Shown piece after piece: positions 23,314 through 31,716 of a DNA stretch of 40,645 nucleotides; position 1 is the first letter of the stretch; each line of letters starts with the position of its first letter. The stretch covers positions 1 to 40,645 of the forward strand of contig JAJZVL010000023.1 of NCBI GenBank assembly GCA_021845725.1, in the 5' to 3' direction. The notes under the pieces were generated by a model. That model did no database searches, was not told the DNA's origin, and saw only the letters and a program-made list of their open reading frames with translations. Both the position numbers and the translations under genes were made by a program. This DNA is from Actinomycetes bacterium (lineage in GTDB: Bacteria > Actinomycetota > Acidimicrobiia > Acidimicrobiales > RAAP-2).

Positions 23314-25632
23314 TCAGGTCGACTGTCCGGCCAGCGCGATGTCCTCCGGGCGCACCGGGGCGCGCGTGAGCGCCAGGCCGGTCGCGTCGCGGATCGCGGC
23401 CAGTACGGCCGGCCCCGACGAGATGACGGGGGGCTCGCCGACCCCCTTGGCGCCGTAGGGTGCGTCGGGCTCGGGCTCCTCCACGAAGGTCGCCGCGACC
23501 GCGGGCATGTCGAGCGTGGTGGGAACGAGGTAGTCGGTGAACGACGGGTTCTTCACGCGGCCTTCGTCGAGGACGATCTCCTCCATCACCGCGAGCCCGA
23601 CCCCCTGGGCGATGCCACCCTCGATCTGCCCGGTGACCTGGGTGGGGTTGAGCGCGTGTCCGACGTCCTGACCCGTCGTCACCTGCACCACCTTCACAAG
23701 TCCGAGGCCCGGATCGACGTCGACGACCGCACGGTGGGCGGCCACCATCACCGAGAGATGGGCGTCGCCCTGCCCGTCGGCGTCGAGCGGAACGGTGGGG
23801 CGGTGATGGTGCTCGTGCTCCGCCTCGACGGCGCCATCGGCGAGGAGCGCAGCGAGCCCCCGCCGCTCGCCGGTCCCCTCGTGGACCGCCTCGCCCGCGT
23901 CCCACTCGACCGAGGCGTGCGAACAGCCCCAGGATGCAGCAGCCCGCGCGATCAGCTGGCGCCGGATGGCGACGCACGCGAGCTGGATCGCACCTCCGCT
24001 CATCCAGGTCTGGCGGGACGCGCTCGAAGAGCCGGCAGAGCCGATGTCGGTCGTTCCGGCGGGAGCGAGCAGCACGTCGGCCACGCCGAGCTCCTCGCGC
24101 ACGATCTGCTGGGCGATGGTGACGAAGCCCTGGCCGACCTCCGCCGTCGCGGCCACGACGGTCGCCACCGGCTCGCCCCCCACGCCGGCCTCGAGGCGGA
24201 CCCGAGCCGTCGCGTAGTCATCGAACCCCTCCGAGTAGCCGACGTTCTTCAGGCTCACCGCGATCCCCACGCCGCGTCGAACGTCGGCGTGGTCCGCGCT
24301 GAGCCCGGCACCGCCCGGGCGCGCCATGGGGGGATCGAGGAGACTCGGTGCAGGCGGGAGGGGATGCGCCATCGCCGCGCGGATGCACTCACGCACCGGC
24401 ACGGTGCCCGTGAGCACCTGGCCGGTGACCAGCCGGTCGAAGCGCTCCAGCGCGTTGTGGAGCCGCAGCTCCACCGGGTCCATCCCGAGCGCGGCTGCGA
24501 GCTTGTCCATCTGCGCCTCGTGCCCGTAGCAGACCTGGACGGACCCGAACCCGCGCATCGCGCCGCACGGCGGGTTGTTCGTGCGCACCGCGTAGGCGTC
24601 GATCAGCGCGTTGGGCACCTTGTAAGGTCCGGGCGCGAAGCACGCCGCGTTCGAGATCACCGCGTTCGATGACGACAGGTACGCGCCACCGTCGAGGACG
24701 ATGCGGGCCTCGACCTTCACGAGGTCGCCGCCACGGGTCGCGTGATGGCGGAACCACATCTTGGCCGGGTGCCGGTGCACATGACCGAAGAACGACTCGT
24801 CTCGGGAGTACACCATCTTGACCGGCCTGCCGGTGCCGAGCGCGAGCAGGCACAGGTGGATCTGCAGGCTCACGTCCTCGCGCCCGCCGAAAGCGCCCCC
24901 CACGCCGGCGAGGTGCAGGCGCACGCGCTCGGCCGGCAGCCCCAGGCTGGCGGCGATCTGGTCGCGATCGACGTGGAGCCACTGGGTCGCGACATACAGG
25001 TCGACCCCGCCGTCGTCGGCCGGGACCGCGAGCCCGGACTCGGGGCCCATGAAGGCCTGGTCCTGCATGCCGACCTCGTAGGTTCCCTCGACCACCACGT
25101 CGCCGGTCGCGTCGAGGTCTCCGTGACGGATGACGAGGTGCCGGAACAGGTTGCCATCTGGGTGCAGCGGCGGCGCACGGAGCGCGCGCTCGGCGTCGAC
25201 GACCGGCTCGAGCGGCTCGTAGACGACCTCGATGGCCCGCACGCCGGCGCGCGCCGTCTCGGGGTGGTCCGCGGCGACCGCCGCGATCGGCTCGCCGTGG
25301 TAGCGCACGACCTCAGAGGCGAACACCGGCTGATCCGGCTCCTCGAGGCCGTAGGTGGGACGCCCGGGGACGTCCGCCGCGGTGACCACGGCGCGCACGC
25401 CGGGGATCGCGAGTGCCGGCGAAGGATCGACGGCGACGATGCGCGCCGAGACATGCGGGCTGCGCAGCGTCCTTCCCCACAGCATCCCGTCCATCCACAG
25501 GTCCGAGGAGAAGGCGAACTCACCACGCACCTTCGGCACGCCGTCGGGTCGCGCGGCGTCGGCCCCGATGCCGGCCCTCGGTCGGGTTCGCGCTGCGGGG
25601 CGGGTGGCCACAGGAGCGCTAGAGCGCGACAC
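23314..25632 (-). CDS. Xanthine dehydrogenase molybdopterin-binding (large) subunit
   Basis: 772 residues of the xanthine oxidase/aldehyde oxidase family. The N-terminal a/b hammerhead domain runs from about 25 to 140; molybdopterin-contact motifs follow: GGAFGGRED, GAMRGFGSVQV, and near the C-terminus APYGAKGVGEPP with the catalytic Glu. It is a PucD-type large subunit that hydroxylates purines such as hypoxanthine/xanthine at the Mo centre. The GTG start at 25632 overlaps the 2Fe-2S subunit gene by 14 bp. A His-rich stretch HEHHHRP is near residue 617. With the two small subunits and the deaminase upstream it forms one operon. Confidence 0.9.
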   Translation of the reverse strand: MSRSSAPVATRPAARTRPRAGIGADAARPDGVPKVRGEFAFSSDLWMDGMLWGRTLRSPHVSARIVAVDPSPALAIPGVRAVVTAADVPGRPTYGLEEPDQPVFASEVVRYHGEPIAAVAADHPETARAGVRAIEVVYEPLEPVVDAERALRAPPLHPDGNLFRHLVIRHGDLDATGDVVVEGTYEVGMQDQAFMGPESGLAVPADDGGVDLYVATQWLHVDRDQIAASLGLPAERVRLHLAGVGGAFGGREDVSLQIHLCLLALGTGRPVKMVYSRDESFFGHVHRHPAKMWFRHHATRGGDLVKVEARIVLDGGAYLSSSNAVISNAACFAPGPYKVPNALIDAYAVRTNNPPCGAMRGFGSVQVCYGHEAQMDKLAAALGMDPVELRLHNALERFDRLVTGQVLTGTVPVRECIRAAMAHPLPPAPSLLDPPMARPGGAGLSADHADVRRGVGIAVSLKNVGYSEGFDDYATARVRLEAGVGGEPVATVVAATAEVGQGFVTIAQQIVREELGVADVLLAPAGTTDIGSAGSSSASRQTWMSGGAIQLACVAIRRQLIARAAASWGCSHASVEWDAGEAVHEGTGERRGLAALLADGAVEAEHEHHHRPTVPLDADGQGDAHLSVMVAAHRAVVDVDPGLGLVKVVQVTTGQDVGHALNPTQVTGQIEGGIAQGVGLAVMEEIVLDEGRVKNPSFTDYLVPTTLDMPAVAATFVEEPEPDAPYGAKGVGEPPVISSGPAVLAAIRDATGLALTRAPVRPEDIALAGQST

Positions 25633-26170
25633 GGGAACGCTCCTCCTGCACCATACGAACCGCTTCGAGGATCCGCCCGTAGCCGGTACAGCGGCACAGG
25701 TTCCCCGAGAGCGCCTCTCTCACCTCGAGCTCCCCGGCGTCGGGTCGTCGGCGCAGTAGGTCGTAGACGGCGACGACGAAGCCGGGGGTGCAGAAGCCAC
25801 ACTGCACCCCGCCGGCGGAGAGCAACGCAGCCTGGACGTCGGCTGCGGCCTCGCGCCGGGTGAGCCCTTCGATCGTCTCGATGTGGCTTCCGATCGCGTC
25901 GACTGCGAGGACGCAACATGCGCACACCACCACGTCGTCGAGCAGGACCGAGCACGAGCCGCACTCCCCCTGCTCGCAGGCGTTCTTGGCCCCTGAGAGC
26001 CCCAGACGCTCACGCAGCACGTAGAGCAGGCTCTCCCCCAGCCATGCCTCTTCGACGGTCCGGGTCGTGCCGTTCACGTGCAGCTCGTAGCCGCCGGCGA
26101 CCTCGTAGCCAGGCGCGTGGGACGCGTCCTCGGGCCCCGAACGGGATCTCGCGGTCTCACGCGACGTCAC
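25619..26170 (-). CDS. Xanthine dehydrogenase 2Fe-2S subunit
   Basis: 183 residues. Plant-type cluster cysteines are C65-x4-C70-x2-C73 with another near 83-86; the second cluster uses QCGFC (124, 127) and CRC (159, 161) in GNLCRCTGYGRI. It shuttles electrons from the Mo site to the FAD subunit. The start is GTG 26170, inside the end of the FAD subunit gene (14-bp overlap), with GAGGAGG upstream. An N-terminal extension of ~25 residues is probably disordered. Confidence 0.93.
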   Translation of the reverse strand: MTSRETARSRSGPEDASHAPGYEVAGGYELHVNGTTRTVEEAWLGESLLYVLRERLGLSGAKNACEQGECGSCSVLLDDVVVCACCVLAVDAIGSHIETIEGLTRREAAADVQAALLSAGGVQCGFCTPGFVVAVYDLLRRRPDAGELEVREALSGNLCRCTGYGRILEAVRMVQEERSRVAL

Positions 26171-27044
26171 GGAGGCACCTCCTCAGTCCTCTTGCAGCGA
26201 CGACCTCGACGGCGCGGCGCCGGTAGGCCGCCGTGCTGCGGTGATCGGTGATCGGGGAGCAGGCCTGCGCGGCCAGCTCGCCGAAGCGCTCGATGGCGGC
26301 CTCGCTCGCGCTGAGCCGACCCCAGTCGATCGCGTCGCTCAGCTCGTCCTCGGCCTGGCGCGGGCGGACCGGGACCGGGCCGACCGATCCGAACGCGGCG
26401 CGAACCCGCCGAGCTTCGAGGTCCAAGACGACAGCGGCCGAGGCGATGGCGATCACCATCGCATTGCGGGTCCCCACCTTCAAGAACTGCTGAGGGCCGT
26501 CGAGCCGGGGCACGCGGATCGAGATCACCAGCTCCTGGGGCTCGAGCGCCGTCCGCTTCACCCCGGTCACCAGCTCGTCGATCCCCATCTCGCGCTCGGC
26601 ACCCGGACCGAGGACCCTCACGCGGGCGTCGAGGGCCGTGAGCAGCGGCAGCGTGTCACCCGCGGGGCTCGCCGTGGCGACGTTGCCGCCGATCGTCCCG
26701 GCGTTGCGAATCTGGGGAGAGCCGACCGTGCGCGCCGCTGCCGCCAGAGCGGGGAGGGCATCGGCAAGGCTCCCGGTGCCCATGTCGGCATAGGTGGTCC
26801 CCGCGCCGATGACCACCTCGGTCGGGGTGACCTCCGCCCGGCGCAGCTCGGCCACCCGCCGGAGGCACACGACGGCTGGAGGCCGGCGCAGCCCGAAGTT
26901 CACCTCGACGCAGAAGTCCGTGCCGCCGGCGAGGTACTGGGCGTCGGGCGTGGCGGTCATGGCGTCGACGGCCCCGTTCACGGTCCTTGGCAGCGCGACC
27001 CGCACGTCGGCCCCCGGCTCGACCTCGCCCATCGGGCGCGTCAC
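26157..27044 (-). CDS. Xanthine dehydrogenase FAD-binding subunit
   Basis: About 295 residues of the CoxM/PucC family. FAD-binding motifs are YLAGGTDF and RNAGTIGGNVATASPAGD; the C-terminal CO-dehydrogenase flavoprotein domain follows. It accepts electrons from the 2Fe-2S subunit and reduces NAD or another acceptor. The GTG at 27044 overlaps the deaminase stop as GTGA; an ATG 12 bases further in is an alternative. Its place after the deaminase and before the other two subunits indicates a four-gene purine operon. Confidence 0.9.
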   Translation of the reverse strand: MTRPMGEVEPGADVRVALPRTVNGAVDAMTATPDAQYLAGGTDFCVEVNFGLRRPPAVVCLRRVAELRRAEVTPTEVVIGAGTTYADMGTGSLADALPALAAAARTVGSPQIRNAGTIGGNVATASPAGDTLPLLTALDARVRVLGPGAEREMGIDELVTGVKRTALEPQELVISIRVPRLDGPQQFLKVGTRNAMVIAIASAAVVLDLEARRVRAAFGSVGPVPVRPRQAEDELSDAIDWGRLSASEAAIERFGELAAQACSPITDHRSTAAYRRRAVEVVAARGLRRCLRDVA

Positions 27045-28048
27045 GCTCCTGCCGCGTATTCGTCGACCTGCCGCAGGTAGCCGGCTCGGCGCTCGGGGGC
27101 GAGCCACGCGGCCTCGAAGCTGTTACGGGCCAGGCGGACGAGCGCCGCCCGGTCGAGGCGGGCGTCGTCGGCGACGGCACGGAAGTTGTCGGCGACGTAG
27201 CCTCCGAAGTAGGCCGGGTCGTCCGAATTCACGGTCACGAGCAGCTCGCGGCGCAGCATCTCGGACACCGCGTCGGCCATGAGGTCGCCGTAGAGGCGGA
27301 GGTTCGACAACGGGCACACGGTGAGCCCGAGGCGCCGGCGTGCGAGCTCGGCGACGAGGCGGTCGTCAGCCAGGCACTCCACCCCGTGGTCGATCCTGTC
27401 GACCCCCACGACGTCGATGCACTGCCAGAGGTGGTCGATGGCGCCCTCCTGACGAGGGTCGCAGTGCATCGTGAGCCGGTACCCGCTCGCGCGTGCGCGC
27501 TCGAAGACCGGGGCGAACTCGACCGGCGGGTGGCCCCGCTCGTCGGAGTCGAGACCGACGCCCAGGATCCAGTCCTTGAACGCGAGCGAGGCGTCGAGCG
27601 TCGCCGCCGCGGACTCGACCGGCTCGTCCCGAAGAAAGCAGCAGATGAGCGCCGAATCGGGTCCGCCCGACGCGCGCGCGTCGAGCTGCGCGCGGTGCAG
27701 TCCCCGCACGACGTCTCCGAACGGCACGCCGCGCGCGGTGTGCGCCTGGGGATCGAAGAACATCTCCGCGTACGCGACCCCCTGGCGCCGCGCGACGTCG
27801 AGGTAGGCAGCCGCGAGCTCGTAGAAGTCCTTCTCGGTCCGCAGGCCTGCCATCGCGGCGTAGTAGCGGGACAGGAAGTCGGCGAGGCCGTCGAAGCTGG
27901 CGGGCCGCGCCCCGAGGGCGGGAAGGCCGTGGCGCTCGGCGAGCAGGTCGGCCATGTCCGCTTCGAGGGTCCCTTCCAGATGCACGTGGAGCTCGCACTT
28001 GGGCAGCCCCACCACGAAGTCCGAACCGTCGCGGGTTCCTGCAGCCAC
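27041..28048 (-). CDS. Adenosine/adenine deaminase family protein (COG1816-like), substrate uncertain
   Basis: About 335 residues, TIM-barrel amidohydrolase: zinc ligands in CELHVHLEG (His21, His23), later HGVE and NSDDPAYFGGY (Asp pair at 276-277), and TVCPLSN. The family deaminates adenosine, adenine or related purines, feeding hypoxanthine to the xanthine dehydrogenase encoded downstream. In place of the usual HAGE catalytic motif the protein has HCDPRQE, moving the acidic residue from +3 to +6 after the zinc His. The start is GTG 28048, which has a strong GGGAGGGAGG site; an ATG at 28102 lacks one. It is divergent from the purine permease. Confidence 0.8.
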   Translation of the reverse strand: MAAGTRDGSDFVVGLPKCELHVHLEGTLEADMADLLAERHGLPALGARPASFDGLADFLSRYYAAMAGLRTEKDFYELAAAYLDVARRQGVAYAEMFFDPQAHTARGVPFGDVVRGLHRAQLDARASGGPDSALICCFLRDEPVESAAATLDASLAFKDWILGVGLDSDERGHPPVEFAPVFERARASGYRLTMHCDPRQEGAIDHLWQCIDVVGVDRIDHGVECLADDRLVAELARRRLGLTVCPLSNLRLYGDLMADAVSEMLRRELLVTVNSDDPAYFGGYVADNFRAVADDARLDRAALVRLARNSFEAAWLAPERRAGYLRQVDEYAAGA

Positions 28049-28112
28049 GCGCCCTCCCTCCCGTCCGATCGCGCCGCTCGGCGCCTTCGGCTTGTAGCCC
28101 ATCCACTGTGGC

Positions 28113-28178
28113 GCATCGATGTACAAGTCGTCAATATCAGGCCAGACAGTTGACACTTCGTCAACCCGGCCGTAGGCT
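28113..28178. promoter_or_regulatory. Divergent control region with two 15-bp operators and a sigma-70 promoter
   Basis: Two inverted repeats, TGTACAAGTCGTCAA (28120-28134) and TTGACACTTCGTCAA (28150-28164, extended to GTTGAC-N5-GTCAAC), are 30 bp apart centre to centre. On the plus strand TTGACA (28150-28155), a 17-base spacer and TAGGCT (28173-28178) form a good promoter for the permease, whose -35 lies within the second operator. On the minus strand TTGACG in the first operator may be the -35 for the deaminase operon. This accounts for the 184-bp gap 28049-28232. Confidence 0.7.
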
Positions 28179-28232
28179 TCGCTTGGCATCGAAGGCCTTG
28201 CTACGGTGAGCGGTGACGGGGGGAGTACGCGC

Positions 28233-29771
28233 ATGACGACTGCAGCGCAGGACCAGGGTGTGGCGGGCGTGCTGCCCGAGACCGACGAGCCGTTCCGCAT
28301 CGAGTCCCACGGCGTCGACTACATCCCGCTGTCCGAGCGATGGGCGAAGCCCAGGGATGTCGGCTGGCTCTGGGCGGGCGCGAGCGTCCAGGTCGAGTAC
28401 TTCATCTACGGCGCGATCCTCATGACCTTCGGGTTCACCTTCTTCCAGGCGCTGTCGGTCATCATCATCGGGAACCTCTCCTACTTCCTCCTCGGGCTCT
28501 CGAGCCTCCAGGGCCCCCAGGCCGGCACGACCGTCTTCGGGACCAACCGCGCCGCATACGGGCCCAACGGGTCGCGGATCATCTCGTTCTTCAACTGGCT
28601 CACCCAGCTCGGCTTCGAGGTCGAGGGCATCATCCTGATCGTGGGCGCCGGCCTCGTGCTCTCGGACAAGGCGGGCTTCAGCCCCGGCGACCCGGCCAAG
28701 GTCGTCTTCGTGATCGTGGCGGTCGCGATCCAGGCGATCCTGCCGTTCCTCGGCCACGCGACGATGGTGAAGGTCCTGCGCTGGCTGGCCATCCCCTTCG
28801 TGGCCATCTTCGCGATCCTGCTCGCCTTCGCGATCCCCCACGTCACCACCGCGAGCCATCACGCAGGGGTGGGGTGGCCGCTCTACATGGCGGGGCTGGC
28901 CTTCACCATCACCTTGTCGGGGCTCGGGTGGACCGAGTGCGGCAGCGACTACTCGCGCTACTTGCCGCCCGAGGCCAAGAAGTCGTCCATCGTGGGATGG
29001 GTGTTCGTCTCGACTGCGATCCCAGAGATCCTGGTGATGACCCTCGGCGCGGCGGTCTTCACCTTCGTGAAGGGCCTCGGCACAGGAGAAGCCTTCACAG
29101 CGCTCGCCCACCAGACCGCGATCCCGTCGTGGTTCGTGGTCCTGTTCCTCATCTTCGCGATCTTCCAGCTCTTCGCGATCAACGCCCTCGACCTGTACTC
29201 GTCGGGAGTCACCCTCCAGGCCCTCGGGCTCAGGGTGAAGCGGTACGTCGCAGTCCTGATCGACTGCGTGATCGTCCTCGGGTTCACGATCTTCGCCGTG
29301 CTCAGCACGTCGTTCTCGACCTACCTCGGTGACTTCGTGTTCATGGTGATCGTGTGGATCGCTCCGTGGTTCGGCATCTACATGACCGACTGGGTCCTGC
29401 GGCGCTTCAAGTACGTGCCCTCGCAACTCCAGCGAACCGGGCCCGACTCCCTCTATTACCGCAATGGCGGCTTCTTCTGGCCGGCGATCATCGCCCAGCT
29501 CGTCGGGATGTTCGCCGCGGCCTCGGGGCTGTCGGTGACACCGAAGATCTACTTCACGATGCCGACGTGGCTGAACGAGGTCACGGTCCACACGACATTC
29601 GCCGACTTCAGCGTGTACCTGGGCATCGGAGTCGGAGCGCTGGTCTACCTGGTGCTCGCCTACTCGAGCGTCCGCAAGCAGGCCGCGGCCCAGGAGCAAC
29701 TGCTCGCCGCCGGCACAGAGCCAGCGGACCGCCGGCCCCCTGCCGGAGTAGTAGGCGCCACGCTCGACTGA
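28233..29771 (+). CDS. NCS1-family purine/cytosine-type permease
   Basis: 512 residues, integral membrane, about 12 hydrophobic segments (first at WLWAGASVQVEYFIYGAILM; last at YLGIGVGALVYLVLAY). The family couples nucleobase, allantoin or hydantoin uptake to a cation. GLGWTECGSDYSRYLPP resembles the NCS1 consensus region around helices 6-7. The start is ATG 28233 with GGGGGGAG seven bases upstream; an in-frame GTG at 28206 is less likely. Position opposite the deaminase/xanthine dehydrogenase operon, with shared operators, supports uptake of a purine or its breakdown product. Confidence 0.88.
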   Translation: MTTAAQDQGVAGVLPETDEPFRIESHGVDYIPLSERWAKPRDVGWLWAGASVQVEYFIYGAILMTFGFTFFQALSVIIIGNLSYFLLGLSSLQGPQAGTTVFGTNRAAYGPNGSRIISFFNWLTQLGFEVEGIILIVGAGLVLSDKAGFSPGDPAKVVFVIVAVAIQAILPFLGHATMVKVLRWLAIPFVAIFAILLAFAIPHVTTASHHAGVGWPLYMAGLAFTITLSGLGWTECGSDYSRYLPPEAKKSSIVGWVFVSTAIPEILVMTLGAAVFTFVKGLGTGEAFTALAHQTAIPSWFVVLFLIFAIFQLFAINALDLYSSGVTLQALGLRVKRYVAVLIDCVIVLGFTIFAVLSTSFSTYLGDFVFMVIVWIAPWFGIYMTDWVLRRFKYVPSQLQRTGPDSLYYRNGGFFWPAIIAQLVGMFAAASGLSVTPKIYFTMPTWLNEVTVHTTFADFSVYLGIGVGALVYLVLAYSSVRKQAAAQEQLLAAGTEPADRRPPAGVVGATLD

Positions 29772-29791
29772 GGAGGCGGCTGCCGTATGCC

Positions 29792-29820
29792 CGTCCCCGG
29801 GACGCCGCAGGGGCGCCCTG
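29792..29820. terminator. Two adjacent hairpins between convergent permease and ferredoxin genes
   Basis: CGTCCC-C-GGGACG (29792-29804) and CAGGG-GCG-CCCTG (29808-29820) lie in the 79-bp gap between convergent genes. No T-run follows. They are the likely transcription end for both directions. Confidence 0.4.
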
Positions 29821-29850
29821 GGAAACCGCACGCACCCCTCATCGCCGTGC

Positions 29851-30129
29851 TCAGGCGGCTGCTCCACCCCCGGCGCCAACGCCCCCTTCTGCCGCACCGT
29901 CGTCGGCCAGGAAGATGCACTCGCCGGGGCACTCCTCGGCCGCTTCGCGCACCGCATCCTCGTGTGTCGAGGTCACGGACGCCAGCGCCTCGCTGCCGCC
30001 CCCTGGCAGCACCTCTCCCGCGTCGACCACGTAGCACAGGCCGTCGTCGAGGAGGCGGAACACTGCCGGTGCGATCTCCTCGCAGAGACCGTCGCCGGTG
30101 CACAGATCCTGGTCAACCCACACGCGCAT
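29851..30129 (-). CDS. Small ferredoxin, 3Fe-4S (P450-partner) type
   Basis: 92 residues, acidic. MRVWVDQDLCTGDGLC gives Cys10-x5-Cys16 and EECPGEC gives Cys67 followed by Pro, the three-cysteine pattern of [3Fe-4S] ferredoxins that usually serve cytochromes P450; two extra Cys (32, 71) are present. The C-terminus is Gly/Ala-rich. No P450 is in the window, so the partner may be a purine-island oxidoreductase. An ATG at 30129 fits the family start; the operator/promoter immediately upstream and the absence of a ribosome site suggest a leaderless message. Confidence 0.88.
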   Translation of the reverse strand: MRVWVDQDLCTGDGLCEEIAPAVFRLLDDGLCYVVDAGEVLPGGGSEALASVTSTHEDAVREAAEECPGECIFLADDGAAEGGVGAGGGAAA

Positions 30130-30135
30130 GCACCC

Positions 30136-30194
30136 AGTGTGCTTCCAACTTATACAGTTTGTCAAGCACCTGGCATCGATGTACGAAATATACA
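30136..30194 (-). promoter_or_regulatory. Ferredoxin promoter with two 15-bp operators
   Basis: Inverted repeats TATACAGTTTGTCAA (30151-30165) and TGTACGAAATATACA (30180-30194) are 29 bp apart centre to centre. On the minus strand TTGACA (30165-30160), an 18-base spacer and CACACT (30141-30136) form a promoter ending about seven bases before the ferredoxin ATG. The spacing mirrors the pair at 28120/28150. Confidence 0.6.
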
Positions 30195-30226
30195 AACACT
30201 GCGAACGTCACAGCCGCCGCGGCCGC

Positions 30227-31615
30227 TCAACCTCGAGCGCCGTCGCGCGGGCTGCGTGGCACATACCGGCCCCATCCCGGCTCCCCGACGTAGCGCCCGT
30301 CGCGTGCCACCACCCGGCCCCGACTCGTCACGAGCCTCGGCCAGCCTGACACCGCGCGCCCCGCATAGGGAGAGTGATCCGTGCGCATGTGCAGCGCGTC
30401 GGCGTCGAGCCGCTGGCGCAGGGAGGGATCCCATACCACCACGTCCGCGTCCGCGCCGGGGAGCAGCGAGCCCTTCTGGGGCCACAGCCCGAACGTCTTG
30501 GCAGGAGCCTCGGCGCACAGCCGCACCCAGTCGGCGACCGTGATCCTGCCGGACAGCGCGCCCTCCCAGACAAGGGCCATGCGCGTCTCGATGCCCGGCA
30601 GCCCCCCGGGGATCTCGGTGAAGTCGGTCCAGCCTTCCGTCCGGCCGCGCACGCCGGCTCGGCGGTCCGCGACGGAAAACGGGCAGTGGTCGGTCGCGAC
30701 CGTGTGCACGGTCCCGTCCGAGAGCCCTTGCCAGAGCTCCTCGTGGTGCCAGGGGTCGCGCAGCGGAGGGGTGCACACGAAGCTGTCCCCGTCCGCGCGC
30801 TCGAGCAGCTCCGAGCCGAGCTCGAGGTACTGCGGGCACGTCTCCGCCAGCATGTCGACGCCTCGGCTGCGCGCCTCACGGACTGCGGCGAGCGCCGGGG
30901 CCGAGGAGACGTGCACGACGTAGACGGGCGCGCCCGTGAGCTCGGCGAGGACGCCGACGCGACTCACCGCCTCAGCCTCGAGGAGAGCCGGACGGGTCCG
31001 CGAGTGCTCGAAGACCCCCGTGCGCCCCTCGGCGAGCGCCCTGCGGCGCAGTGCCTCGATCGCGCCGCCGTTCTCCGCGTGGACCGTGACGAGCCCGCCG
31101 TGACGGCTCGCGGCACGCAGCACGTCGACGATCACACCGTCATCGACCTGGAGGGTGTGCGGATAGGCCATGTAGAGCTTGAAGGAGGTGACTCCCCGTT
31201 CCACGCAGGCCGCGACGGTGGCCTCGCTGACCGCCTCGGTGAAGGTCATGTGCAGCCCGACGTCGACCGAGGCGGGCTCCGCCCAGCGTCGCCAGGTCGC
31301 CAGCGCCTCGAGCGGGTCCTCGCCGCGGTACGCGGTGACGTAGTCGATGACCGTGGTGGTCCCACCGACCGCGCCGGCCGCGGTCCCGGTGTGAAAGTCG
31401 TCGCTCACCACCACGTTGCCAACCGGGAGCCGGAGGTGCGTGTGCGCGTCGACGCCGCCCGGTACGACCAGGCAGGAGCTCGCGTCGACCACCTCTTCGC
31501 CCGCCAGCGGCTCGAGCCCGGCCCCGGTCGCGGCGATCCGCCCGTCCCGTCCGACCCGCACGTCCCCGACGCGGTCGCCGGCGACGTCCACGATCCGGCC
31601 GCCGCGAATGAGCAT
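30227..31615 (-). CDS. Hydantoinase/dihydropyrimidinase-type cyclic amidohydrolase (HyuA-like)
   Basis: 462 residues, metal-dependent amidohydrolase. Zinc ligands DAHTHLRLP (His58, His60), carbamylated Lys146 in TSFKLYMAYP, TVHAEN and YVVHVSS, then ATDHCPF are all present, as is the DDFHTGTAAGAVGGTTTVIDYV segment typical of D-hydantoinases. It would open a cyclic amide such as a hydantoin, dihydropyrimidine or a purine-ring fragment. It is divergent from the SsnA-like gene across an operator pair; the ferredoxin follows 97 bp downstream but has its own promoter. hyuA (ygeZ) is also next to ssnA/xdh genes in E. coli. Substrate not determinable. Confidence 0.88.
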   Translation of the reverse strand: MLIRGGRIVDVAGDRVGDVRVGRDGRIAATGAGLEPLAGEEVVDASSCLVVPGGVDAHTHLRLPVGNVVVSDDFHTGTAAGAVGGTTTVIDYVTAYRGEDPLEALATWRRWAEPASVDVGLHMTFTEAVSEATVAACVERGVTSFKLYMAYPHTLQVDDGVIVDVLRAASRHGGLVTVHAENGGAIEALRRRALAEGRTGVFEHSRTRPALLEAEAVSRVGVLAELTGAPVYVVHVSSAPALAAVREARSRGVDMLAETCPQYLELGSELLERADGDSFVCTPPLRDPWHHEELWQGLSDGTVHTVATDHCPFSVADRRAGVRGRTEGWTDFTEIPGGLPGIETRMALVWEGALSGRITVADWVRLCAEAPAKTFGLWPQKGSLLPGADADVVVWDPSLRQRLDADALHMRTDHSPYAGRAVSGWPRLVTSRGRVVARDGRYVGEPGWGRYVPRSPRDGARG

Positions 31616-31651
31616 CGAGCGCGATGGTAGCGGGAACGCGCGCCGGGGTGC

Positions 31652-31710
31652 TTTACAGGACGTCCACGTGCACCCGCAGGTTTGACAGATCGTCTAAGGC
31701 GCGGGAGGCT
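31652..31710. promoter_or_regulatory. Divergent control region with two 15-bp operators
   Basis: TTTACAGGACGTCCA (31652-31666) and TTGACAGATCGTCTA (31682-31696) are 30 bp apart centre to centre, between the divergent hydantoinase and SsnA-like genes. On the plus strand TTGACA (31682-31687) with a 17-base spacer to GAGGCT (31705-31710) could be the promoter of the SsnA-like gene, with transcription starting near its GTG. A TACCAT -10-like element on the minus strand lies eight bases before the hydantoinase ATG. Confidence 0.55.
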
Positions 31711-31716
31711 GGGTCG

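Noticed and set aside
28049-28102. ATG 28102 as start of the deaminase
   Set aside because: It has no ribosome site and adds a basic stretch, whereas GTG 28048 has GGGAGGGAGG immediately upstream.
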